In this document: piece by piece, positions 49,406-57,495 of the stretch
How positions within the stretch are numbered: position 1 is the first letter of the stretch
How the letters are laid out: every line of letters starts with the position of its first letter
Assembly (NCBI GenBank): GCA_017695115.1
Contig: JADILV010000079.1
Span: 1 to 64,000, forward strand
Source: Candidatus Cryptobacteroides avicola
GTDB taxonomy: Bacteria > Bacteroidota > Bacteroidia > Bacteroidales > UBA932
Length of the DNA stretch: 64,000 nt
Direction of reading: 5' to 3'
Program-made: the position numbers and the translations under genes
Notes under the pieces: model-generated
Told to the model about the DNA's origin: nothing
Seen by the model: the letters and a program-made list of their open reading frames with translations, nothing else
Databases searched by the model: none

Positions 49406-49728
49406 AAAGGAGAAGACTGCTCGGCACGGACGAGGAGAATGATCCGATGAGCGTGGTCGGGAATCTCTTCGATGTGGCCATGGTGTTTGCCGTGGCCCTG
49501 ATGGTCGCACTCGTGACACGTTACAACATGACAGAGATGCTTTCGCCTGAGGATTTCACTATGGTCAAGAACCCCGGCAAGGAGGACATGGAGATTATCG
49601 TCAAGCAGGGGCAGACGATTGACCGCTATACCCCTTCCGAGGACCAGTCCAGGTCCGGGCAGAAGGGCAGACGGGTCGGTATAGCCTACGAGCTGGAGAA
49701 CGGTGAGATCATCTACGTTCCGGAATAG
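49402..49728 (+). CDS. DUF2149-family protein (HmuV-like)
   Basis: MKRRRLLGTDEENDPMSVVGNLFDVAMVFAVALMVALVTRYNMTEM...; ATGA overlap with the ExbB-like gene. The ORF-track start at 49294 is too far upstream. Confidence 0.85.
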   Translation: MKRRRLLGTDEENDPMSVVGNLFDVAMVFAVALMVALVTRYNMTEMLSPEDFTMVKNPGKEDMEIIVKQGQTIDRYTPSEDQSRSGQKGRRVGIAYELENGEIIYVPE

Positions 49729-49750
49729 GACGTTGTTGCCAGCCGTAACC

Positions 49751-49827
49751 GTCCGGCCGGCAAATCCCTCCCACACCTGCGGTGCGGGCCCCTCCCGTTC
49801 ACGAGGCCACGGGCGGCCACGCCGGGA
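49751..49827. repeat. GC-rich intergenic repeat, copy 1
   Basis: AAATCCCTCCCACACCTGCGGTGCGGGCCCCTCCCGTTCACGAGGCCACGGGCGGCCACGCCG, matched at 56827-56908 with 2 mismatches in the core. Confidence 0.85.
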
Positions 49828-49830
49828 CAC

Positions 49831-49990
49831 ACAACCTTCCTAACAGCACACTTTGCATCTATCTAACAGTCAAATACTTGCGTTTAACAGCATCTGGACG
49901 GTCCCCCTCTGCATGACGGGACCGTCCAGAAAGGGAAATCCACAAACATTTGACATTCAACATGTCTATTGTCATAGTATCAGGACGGTT
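49831..49990. repeat. About 160-bp direct repeat, copy 1, with hairpin
   Basis: ACAACCTTCCTAACAGCACACTTTGC...CACAAACATTTGACATTCAAC; second copy at 55187-55347. Contains TCTGGACGGTCC-(14 nt)-GGACCGTCCAGA (49893-49930). Confidence 0.88.
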
Positions 49991-50015
49991 ACTGCTAGAC
50001 CAAAGACCGACCGTA

Positions 50016-50357
50016 TCAAGGCCGGATATGCCATGCGCGATATTCAGAAACCGACAGCATACGCATGTTTACTCCGGAGACTTCACTCCTGATTCCTATC
50101 CGGGCAGCCATATCACCGACCGCGCCGGCAATTCGCAATATCCATTTCGGGATACCGGTAATATGCTGCCTGTAACCGCACCTGTCAGAGAGCAGACGAT
50201 AGAATTCCCTGTATGTCAGATTCTCTCCGGAAAGAAGATAGCTTTCCCCGTCCTTGCCATGTGAAAGGGCGGAGACAATGCCTTTGGCTACATCGCCCGT
50301 GGCGACGAAATTCTTCCCTCCAACGCTGCTGCGCCACTTCATCCAACAGGCTTCCAT
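50016..50357 (-). pseudogene. NAD-dependent epimerase/dehydratase fragment (3' half)
   Basis: 'GGKNFVATGDVAKGIVSALSHGKDGESYLLSGENLTYREFYRLLSDRCGYRQHITGIPKWILRIAGAVGDMAARIG'; no Rossmann N-terminus; abnormal C-terminus. Confidence 0.75.
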
Positions 50358-50644
50358 GCTTTTGTGCTCTCATTTCCGTTGCCATACAAAACAGGATTAA
50401 AAAGAGGCTTGTCAATGATTTGAATGTCCTCATATTGATTATCTTTAATTCTCTGTAGCAAAGTTACCGGACATTCCATTTCGCGACCGTACCTGAACCA
50501 CTGATAGAACAACCAATTTCGCAGGTGCCGGGCATATCTACGAAATTGGTAGTAGAAACAAGAGTACAGATACTCCTTCAACACGCCACAGCACATAACT
50601 TTGCAGGGAAAACAGTACATTTGCAAATACAAAACAGATTGGGT

Positions 50645-51427
50645 ATGAATGAGATAATAAAAATAGATTCGGTGCAGACCTATAACGACTACTTCGGCGT
50701 GGAGACGCGCCATCCGTTGGTCAGCGTGGTTGACGGACGCGAGGCACAATGCTTTTCATCGCTCCCGGTCAGGTAATGGGTTCGGAGGATGACGGCAGCT
50801 GCATCAACCGGAAGGATGGCGTTGTGCTTCCTTCCGGAATTCCTGTGCAAGACTCCGCTTACAGGATTGATAAAAGAGTATTCTTATTTCTCATATAATG
50901 CCAACGAAGCTCTCCACCTCTCGGAACAGGAGCGGCGTACGGTCGTTGATTGTCTGGTCAAAATCAAGGAGGAACTACAGTATCCGGTGGACAAGCACAG
51001 CAAGTCCCTCATCGCCGACAACATCAAACTGCTGCTTGACTATTGCGAACGCTTCTACGACCGTCAGTTCATCACCCGGGAGAATCTGAACAGCGACATC
51101 CTTGCCCGCTTCGAGACCCTGCTGGACGAGTATTTCCATTCCGGCAGACCAGCCTCGGAAGGACTGCCCACCGTGCAATACTGTGCCGACAGACTCTGTC
51201 TCTCTCCCAACTATCTGAGCGACTTGCTGAAGAAAGAAACGGGCGAATCCGCATTGAAGCATATCCAGCAAAAGACCTTGGAGATGGCGAAAGAGCGTGT
51301 GTTCAACACGCGGAAGTCCGTCAGTGAGATCGCCTATGAACTGGGGTTCCAATATCCGCAACATTTCAGCCGGTGGTTCAAAAAACAGACAGGATGTACA
51401 CCAAACGAGTATCGTTTAACTAATTAA
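50645..51427 (+). pseudogene. AraC-family regulator pseudogene, internal deletion plus frameshift
   Basis: MNEIIKIDSVQTYNDYFGVETRHPLVSVVDGREA, then MLFIAPGQVMGSEDDGSCINRKDG in a second frame, then ALCFLPEFLCKTPLTGLIKEYSYFSYNANEALHLSEQERRTV... in a third; parallels the intact regulator at 39472-40380. Confidence 0.9.
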
Positions 51428-51445
51428 CGGTATAAATCGTCACAC

Positions 51446-51713
51446 CTACCGATTTTTCGCGTTCTGCCTGTACTCAACGGGGGATGTTCCAGCAAGTCTC
51501 CGGAAATAGCGGCACATGTAGGATACATCCTCAAAATTCAGGCTGGAGGCAATGGTCTTGACGGGCATGTCGGTATTGACAAGATAACTCTTGATTTCGG
51601 AAATCGTCTGCCTGTCTATCAGTTCCTTCGGTGACAGAAGCATATATTTTCTGCACAGCTTGTAAAGGTATGTGGTGGTTATTGACAGCTTGTCTGCATA
51701 GAATCCGACATCA
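51446..51713 (-). pseudogene. AraC-family regulator C-terminal fragment
   Basis: 'VGFYADKLSITTTYLYKLCRKYMLLSPKELIDRQTISEIKSYLVNTDMPVKTIASSLNFEDVSYMCRYFRRLAGTSPVEYRQNAKNR*'; no N-terminal domain. Confidence 0.8.
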
Positions 51714-51717
51714 GCAG

Positions 51718-51807
51718 ATTCCGGATCTGCCTGCCATCATAGGAATGGTTCTGATCATTGCCGGTGTTCTGGTCATCAATCTGATGTCGAAGATGGATGT
51801 GCATTGA
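51718..51807 (+). pseudogene. SMR-family efflux transporter C-terminal fragment
   Basis: PDLPAIIGMVLIIAGVLVINLMSKMDVH* abuts the AraC fragment with no upstream remainder. Confidence 0.75.
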
Positions 51808-51811
51808 GCCG

Positions 51812-52465
51812 TTACGGAATAAGCCTCGGACGACCGCCCTTCAACAGGAGCGGAATATCCGATGGTTTTTTGAAGGAATACTTTGCCGGAATCGCCATGC
51901 TGTCTGCATTACTCCACAGAACCAACCCGAAATCCACTTCCGCACTTCGTGCGCATTGGCTGTCATAGATAGTGTCTCCGATATAAAGAGCATCACAAGC
52001 ATCAATTCCGGATATGGCAAGATAGGCCAGCAAAGGGTCCGGCGAAGGTTTCGGTCTGGCAGAATCTTCGGCACATACTACGACATCAAAGTAGTCTGAC
52101 AAGCCGGAAGATTCCGCAAAATCTGCCATGAATTCATTTCTGGTCTTTGATGTGACTATACCCAAGGAATACCTTTCGGCTTTCAGTGATGTCAGCAGGT
52201 CCTGTATCCCTGTAAAGAGTCTGATTTGAGATTTATATTTCAGAAGATAGTCGTTCCATTTTTTGTTTGCCGTCAATGTGTCATTGATACCCAGTCTGTG
52301 CAAAGTCACTTCTCCGGGTATTCCGAGTGCAAACTTCAGTTCGCTTTCCGGCATATCCTCATGCAGCAGTTCCATAACGGTATCATGCAGACTCTGCAGG
52401 AGAGCCTGTTCCGTATCAAGCAGAGTGCCGTCTATGTCAAAAACAATATGCTTGTATTTTTTCAT
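51812..52465 (-). CDS. HAD-family hydrolase
   Basis: 'MKKYKHIVFDIDGTLLDTEQALLQSL', 'LGIVTSKTRNEF', 'DALYIGDTIYDSQCARSAEVDFGLVLWS'. Confidence 0.92.
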   Translation of the reverse strand: MKKYKHIVFDIDGTLLDTEQALLQSLHDTVMELLHEDMPESELKFALGIPGEVTLHRLGINDTLTANKKWNDYLLKYKSQIRLFTGIQDLLTSLKAERYSLGIVTSKTRNEFMADFAESSGLSDYFDVVVCAEDSARPKPSPDPLLAYLAISGIDACDALYIGDTIYDSQCARSAEVDFGLVLWSNADSMAIPAKYSFKKPSDIPLLLKGGRPRLIP

Positions 52466-53064
52466 GCCTGATCTTCGTTGTCGATGTGTCTGATTACGCG
52501 GCATGGATTGCCGACCGCCACGCAGTCGGCCGGAATGGAACGGGTTACCACGCTGCCCGCCCCGATGACACTGTTGCGGCCTATAGTGACCCCCGGAAGG
52601 ATGATTGATCCTCCTCCTATCCACACTCCGTCTTCAATTTTAACGGGCAACGCGTATGTGCGGCATATCTCATCTCCTTCAGACCAGTCCTGCACCATAC
52701 GCTCGTTCACTTTTGTTGAATGGGTGGCGGTATAAATCTGCACATTGGAGGCAATAAGGACATCGCTGCCTATGTCAATGCGGTTATTGTCCACGAAAGT
52801 GCAGTTCATGTTGATGATTACCTTGTCGCCGATATAGATATGTTTCCCGTATTCACAGTGAAAATCAATGTCCACATGCACTCCTCTTCCCATGCTGCCG
52901 AACATTTCCCGCAGCAGGGCCTGTCTGCGCTGCGTATCCGCATAATCCGTGGAATTGAACTCCGCCAGAAGCCTCCTTGTCCGCAGAATCATTTCTACTA
53001 TCTTCGGATCTTTTCCGCCGATGAAAGGTTCACCTGCAATACATTTTTCATATTCCGTCTTCAT
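52462..53064 (-). CDS. Hexapeptide-repeat sugar O-acetyltransferase
   Basis: 'MKTEYEKCIAGEPFIGGKDPKI', 'IEDGVWIGGGSIILPGVTIGRNSVIGAGSVVTRSIPADCVAVGNPCRVIR'. Confidence 0.92.
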   Translation of the reverse strand: MKTEYEKCIAGEPFIGGKDPKIVEMILRTRRLLAEFNSTDYADTQRRQALLREMFGSMGRGVHVDIDFHCEYGKHIYIGDKVIINMNCTFVDNNRIDIGSDVLIASNVQIYTATHSTKVNERMVQDWSEGDEICRTYALPVKIEDGVWIGGGSIILPGVTIGRNSVIGAGSVVTRSIPADCVAVGNPCRVIRHIDNEDQA

Positions 53065-53129
53065 ACTAAAAAAAATTGGATCCATTTGCAAAAATAGCAA
53101 GAGAACACGGACAGGCTTTTTACCATGTG

Positions 53130-53699
53130 TTAAAAAAGTTTGTCCGCCCGTATTCTGCTCAATGACTGTTGCGTGACACCCAAAAAAGAAGCAATATATC
53201 CTAAATTGACCCTTTGCAGAAGTTCCGGATATTCTTTCCGAAAAAGAGTGTAGCGGTCCTTGGCAGAAAGGGTCAGACGACAGATGTGGTTATCCTGCAG
53301 CCTGAGAAAGTTTTCCTGCTGCAATACTCTCATCCAGTTCGCGATGTCCATATACGAACGGTACAGTTCATCAAGCCATTCTATGGAGACGGCATATGCT
53401 ATGGTGTTTTCCAGTGTTTCGACATACTCAAACCCCGCCTTATGACGGTATAAATCCCATGATCCGCAGACAGCATCTCCTTCCAGAGAAAACCATGTCG
53501 TTATGTCTTTGCCATCATGCTGGATATAGGATCGGGTGATGCCGCTTTCTATGAAATACACATTCCTGTCAAATACTCCGGCTCTGATGATTTGGGTCTT
53601 TGCCGGAAAACAGACCTGCTCAAAGCCGTCGGTCAATGCCTTCAATGCACTGTCTGAAACAGGGTAAAGGTCTTTGATTTTCCGAATGATATTATTCAT
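53130..53699 (-). CDS. Crp/Fnr-family transcriptional regulator
   Basis: cNMP-like domain 'FPAKTQIIRAGVFDRNVYFIESGITRSYI' and 'NLGYIASFLGVTQQSLSRIRADKLF'. Confidence 0.9.
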   Translation of the reverse strand: MNNIIRKIKDLYPVSDSALKALTDGFEQVCFPAKTQIIRAGVFDRNVYFIESGITRSYIQHDGKDITTWFSLEGDAVCGSWDLYRHKAGFEYVETLENTIAYAVSIEWLDELYRSYMDIANWMRVLQQENFLRLQDNHICRLTLSAKDRYTLFRKEYPELLQRVNLGYIASFLGVTQQSLSRIRADKLF

Positions 53700-53882
53700 G
53701 CTGCTATGGTTGATTGTATTTCTCGGATGTAAAGATACGGAATATCATGTTCGAAATTGGGCTTCTTTACTATAATCTGGCAAAATCTGTTTTCGGCTGT
53801 TTGCGGTTGTTGTACAGTCGGTTGAAAGTCTTTTCCGAGTGATTTCCCATGACTTACTTTGCAGCGTCTCAAGGAACGGGGG

Positions 53883-54026
53883 TTATCTATCCGCTTTCTT
53901 TCTGTCCTTTATAATTGCGTTCTTGTTTACCAACGTCCATTCTATCAGGGCATTGATATGGGGTAATAAAGAGCGTGTCCGTTCCGTCAGCATCTTCTGC
54001 GAGATGTCAGGGATTTCACGCTGCAA
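53883..54026 (-). pseudogene. Unidentified C-terminal gene fragment
   Basis: Hand translation: LQREIPDISQKMLTERTRSLLPHINALIEWTLVNKNAIIKDRKKADR*; preceded in frame by a stop. Confidence 0.3.
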
Positions 54027-54074
54027 CTAACTTTTTTTTCAAAAATTTTTTGTCTGTAACCGGCTCATACTAAA

Positions 54075-54377
54075 GGAAGTTTCGAGGTACATGACCTCGG
54101 CAATTACAGACTGCATGTTTATTACACCAACGACGCGTTGGGCGATGCAAGTTACATCATTGAGGGAAAGGATGCCCTTGTAACAATGGAACAGCCGCTG
54201 TTCAAAGACAATGTGGCAGAATTTGACACCTACCTTTCCGAAGTTGGCAAACCCGTGGAGAAACGCATCATGGACTATCATGTGGGAGGAACCGGAAGCC
54301 ACGATGTGGTGATGGCCGAGGGTATGCCTGAATTTAACAAAGGCGAGATCTTTGGCGGTATGATGCAAGGCTTTTAA
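54075..54377 (+). pseudogene. MBL-fold hydrolase N-terminal fragment
   Basis: GSFEVHDLGNYRLHVYYTNDALGDASYIIEGKDALVTMEQPLFKDNVAEFDTYLSEVGKPVEKRIMDYHVGGTGSHDVVMAEGMPEF...; stops about 100 codons in, before the rest of the fold. Confidence 0.7.
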
Positions 54378-54472
54378 AGATTCACCGGAAGCGGCAAGTT
54401 TTGCTAGTGGTAAAATGCGTGAAAGGCCAGTAAGGTAGTTCCTGCACTTCCGCAGAGGGAAGTGCGGTGGAA

Positions 54473-54590
54473 GTGTGCGCAGTGGGTATGCTTTCGTGAC
54501 CACCGCGGGCGAAGAAGCAGGAAAACCGTGCAAGGTGGTACGGTGGAATGTCCACTTGGTGCGGAATCTACAGGAAAGTGTGCGCAGTGG
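54473..54590. repeat. Degenerate GTGTGCGCAGTGG repeat with 105-bp spacing
   Basis: GTGTGCGCAGTGG at 54473 and 54578, each followed by CG(T/A)(G/A)ACCACCG. Confidence 0.55.
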
Positions 54591-54797
54591 AAACGGATTC
54601 GAAACCACCGGACACAAGAAACGAGCAAAACTCTGGTGCAGACGAAAAATGAGGTTATGTCCTTATTATCAAACAGTTAGATGTCGACCAAGTTGCGCCA
54701 GGGGTGGTCACGAAAGGGGTCTGGTGCAAGTGTTCAAATAGACAAAATACTGATTTATAGGCTTTTACAATGATGGATACCAGCACCAAGGGAAAGC

Positions 54798-55112
54798 GTG
54801 AGGACAATTATAAACCGTGACTACGAAACGTTCAGCGGCATGATGCTTGAGCGTTATTTCAGGCGTATGATGATTGACCGTCAAGCCTATACGCGCATCG
54901 GAGGATGGTGGAACCGCAAGGGAGAGAACGAAATCGACATAGTGGATGAAAATGAACTGGACAATGAAGCAACCTTCTTCGAAGTAAAGCGGAAAGCAGA
55001 AAACATTGACCTGGAAACGCTGAAATCAAAGGCTGGTGCTTTCATGCGGGTTACCGGCAAGTTCAATGGGTATGCCATCTCTTACAAAGGACTGTCAATG
55101 GATGATATGTAA
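54798..55112 (+). pseudogene. C-terminal fragment of a DUF234-type AAA ATPase
   Basis: 'FSGMMLERYFRRMMIDRQAYTRIGGWWNRKGENEIDIVDENELDNEATFFEVKRKAENIDLETLKSKA'; no ATPase domain upstream. Confidence 0.7.
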
Positions 55113-55186
55113 TTATTTTAAGGTGTGTATATCTAACTTCGCAGATAAGCATACGTCTGTCAACAGTCTTTTATAATTGACATGGA

Positions 55187-55347
55187 ACAACCTTCCTAAT
55201 AGCACACTTTGCTTCTATCTAACAGGCAGACATTTGCGTTTAACAACATCTGGACGGTACCTATCCGCATGACGGGATCGTCCAGAAAGACAAATCCACA
55301 AACATTTGACATTCAACAGGTTGATTGTCGCAGCATTAGGAAGGTTG
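55187..55347. repeat. About 160-bp direct repeat, copy 2
   Basis: ACAACCTTCCTAATAGCACACTTTGCTTCTATCTAACAG...CACAAACATTTGACATTCAACAGG; same orientation as 49831-49990. Confidence 0.88.
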
Positions 55348-55349
55348 AT

Positions 55350-55916
55350 TTACTTCATCATATCACAGACCCAATTCCGGATGGCATTCCGGCTTGCTCC
55401 GTTCAGCAGTCTGCCGTCCTGCCATTCCAGGTCGGGATATGCTTTTCTTAATGCATTTACGCTGCCTGTTATACTGCTTCCTCCGGAGGTGGCAAACGGG
55501 ACGAGTGTCTTGCCTTTCAGGTCATGGCTCTCGATAAACGTGTTGATAATTCTTGGGGCTTGGTCCCACCAGATGGGATAGCCGATGAAAATGACATCGT
55601 GGGCGGCGACATCCGGTTTCGTATCTTTTAATACCGGACGTGCCTGCGGATTGTTCATCTCCACCGAACTGCGCGATTGCCTGTCGTTCCAGTCGAGGTC
55701 ATCGGCGGTATAGGCTTGTTGCGGAACAATCTCGTACAGAGTGCCGCCTGAAACCTCCGCAATCGTTCTGGCTGCTTTGGCGGTTGTGCCTGTGGCAGAG
55801 AAATATACGACCAATGGTTTGTTTTCGGTTTGCATATTACTGTCCCCTTTGTTTTGGGCGCAGGCGGCAAAGCTCATGGTCATTGCCGCCGCCAATGTCA
55901 ACATAATCTTGTTCAT
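55350..55916 (-). CDS. Flavodoxin with lipoprotein signal
   Basis: MNKIMLTLAAAMTMSFAACAQ then 'KPLVVYFSATGTTAKAARTIAEV', 'VIFIGYPIWWDQAPRIINTFIE', 'LVPFATSGGSSI'. Confidence 0.92.
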   Translation of the reverse strand: MNKIMLTLAAAMTMSFAACAQNKGDSNMQTENKPLVVYFSATGTTAKAARTIAEVSGGTLYEIVPQQAYTADDLDWNDRQSRSSVEMNNPQARPVLKDTKPDVAAHDVIFIGYPIWWDQAPRIINTFIESHDLKGKTLVPFATSGGSSITGSVNALRKAYPDLEWQDGRLLNGASRNAIRNWVCDMMK

Positions 55917-55937
55917 AAACCGGATATTTTAATAATG

Positions 55938-56774
55938 TCACTTGGCATATTCCTCTTTGATGATGCGCAACGCCTTGATAGCAGCAGGGAAACCGATGTA
56001 GGGCAGGCACTGGATGACGGCGGCGGTCAATGTCTCGGGCGAGTTGCCAGCGTTGATGTTGCCGTGATAGTGCGAATGGAGCTGGCTTTCGGCTTCCAAA
56101 GTGGTCAGTACGCAATAGCCGAGCAACTCGCGCGTTTGCAAGTCAAGTGCGCCACGGCTGTATATCTCGCCGAAGAAATAGTCGGTCAGGAACTGTTCTA
56201 CATTCTTGCCCATATCTCCGGGCATACCTGACATGACGGATGACACACCGCCGGGATATTGCTTGTCCTGAATGGCTTTGCCAGCCTTGTGGCGTGTTTC
56301 CTCTGTCACCGTGCCTTGCTTTTCCAACGGCAGGGAGATGCCACGCTCCTTGAACACTTCGTTCACCGTGGCCACGGCGTTCAGCATCTTGGGGAAGCCT
56401 ATGAACGGGGCGGTAAGATACATCACCTCGCGCAGTTCCTCAGGGGTGACGCCCACATTGAGTGCCGCCCCTGCATGGGCTTTCAGTTGCGGAAGCGTCT
56501 GCATCGTGGCGAGGGTGATGCAGGTTATCATCTCGCGTTGTTTCAAGGTAAGGTCTCCCGTCTGGAATACCTCACCGAAGATGAACTTCTGAAGGATGTC
56601 CATCATTTCCGGGTCTGTGCCCTGCCCAGTCAGAGCTTCACCGCCGAACAGGGTGCGGTAATTCTGCTTGCATACTTCGATTCTATCCATATTGTCTGTT
56701 GTTTGTGCCGTCGCGGACAGGGCTGCTGCCAGTGCGAGGGCGATTATACCTATTGTTCTTTTCATATTATTCAA
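55938..56774 (-). CDS. Carboxymuconolactone decarboxylase-family protein (two CMD repeats, signal peptide)
   Basis: 'LTLKQREMITCITLATMQTLPQLKAHAGAALNVGVTPEELREVMYLTAPFIGFPKMLNA' and 'LDLQTRELLGYCVLTTLEAESQLHSHYHGNINAGNSPETLTAAVIQCLPYIGFPAAI'. Confidence 0.92.
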   Translation of the reverse strand: MNNMKRTIGIIALALAAALSATAQTTDNMDRIEVCKQNYRTLFGGEALTGQGTDPEMMDILQKFIFGEVFQTGDLTLKQREMITCITLATMQTLPQLKAHAGAALNVGVTPEELREVMYLTAPFIGFPKMLNAVATVNEVFKERGISLPLEKQGTVTEETRHKAGKAIQDKQYPGGVSSVMSGMPGDMGKNVEQFLTDYFFGEIYSRGALDLQTRELLGYCVLTTLEAESQLHSHYHGNINAGNSPETLTAAVIQCLPYIGFPAAIKALRIIKEEYAK

Positions 56775-56826
56775 TCATAAATGAATTGATTTCCATACAA
56801 ATGCCCTGTCTATGCAGACCATCATC

Positions 56827-56908
56827 GTCCGGACCGGTAAATCCCTCCCACACCTGCGGTGCGGGCCCCTCCCGTTCACGAGGTCACGGGCGGCTACGCC
56901 GTCCGGAC
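56827..56908. repeat. GC-rich intergenic repeat, copy 2, with GTCCGGAC termini
   Basis: GTCCGGACCGGTAAATCCCTCCCACACCTGCGGTGCGGGCCCCTCCCGTTCACGAGGTCACGGGCGGCTACGCCGTCCGGAC. Confidence 0.85.
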
Positions 56909-56961
56909 TGATTACGGTCTGCAGTCGCTTAGGGGTTTATAACGCGGATAAGGCATTGTAA

Positions 56962-57483
56962 TTACAAACTCTTGCCCAACCGGTTATATTCTTCGTCAGT
57001 TATGGGCTCCAACCATTCGTTGGACGTGTTTTCTCCGGGAACCTCAAAGGCAAGATGCGCAAACCAGCTGTCCGCAGCGGCACCGTGCCAATGCTTTACA
57101 TTAGCAGGGATGTGGATGACATCGCCCGGTAGCATCTGTACCGCAGGCTTGCCTTCCTCCTGATACCAGCCCTTGCCAGCCACACAAACCAACATCTGCC
57201 CTCCCCCTTTCGTGGCACGGTGAATGTGCCAGTTGTTTCGGCATCCCGGCTCGAAAGTGACATTGCTGAACGGTATCTGCTCTTTGGATATCGGAGCCAG
57301 ATAGCTGTTGCCGATGAAATACTTGGCGTAAGCGGTGTTCGGCTCGCCGATGGGGAATATCATTTCCTTCTGAAATGCCTCCCTGCCGTCTGCCACGGCT
57401 GTTCCTGTAATCTTTTCCTGTGCCATAATTCCTTGAATGTCAGTCATTGTTGCCACCAATAATAAAAACAATATCTTTTTCAT
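56962..57483 (-). CDS. Secreted cupin-domain protein
   Basis: 'FEPGCRNNWHIHRATKGGGQMLVCVAGKGWYQEEGKPAVQMLPGDVIHIPANVKHWHGAA'; signal peptide ending IMAQ. Confidence 0.93.
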   Translation of the reverse strand: MKKILFLLLVATMTDIQGIMAQEKITGTAVADGREAFQKEMIFPIGEPNTAYAKYFIGNSYLAPISKEQIPFSNVTFEPGCRNNWHIHRATKGGGQMLVCVAGKGWYQEEGKPAVQMLPGDVIHIPANVKHWHGAAADSWFAHLAFEVPGENTSNEWLEPITDEEYNRLGKSL

Positions 57484-57495
57484 GTGTCGAGAATA

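Noticed and set aside
48347-49519. 390-aa minus-strand ORF
   Set aside because: Antisense to the multi-TM, ExbB-like and DUF2149 genes; low-complexity Arg/Pro/Gln composition.
50339-50749. 136-aa minus-strand ORF
   Set aside because: Covers the intergenic region and is antisense to the AraC pseudogene start; no motif.
54039-54617. 192-aa minus-strand ORF (MCPVVSNPFPLRTL...)
   Set aside because: Runs through the G-rich repeat tract and opposite the MBL fragment; no protein-like motif.
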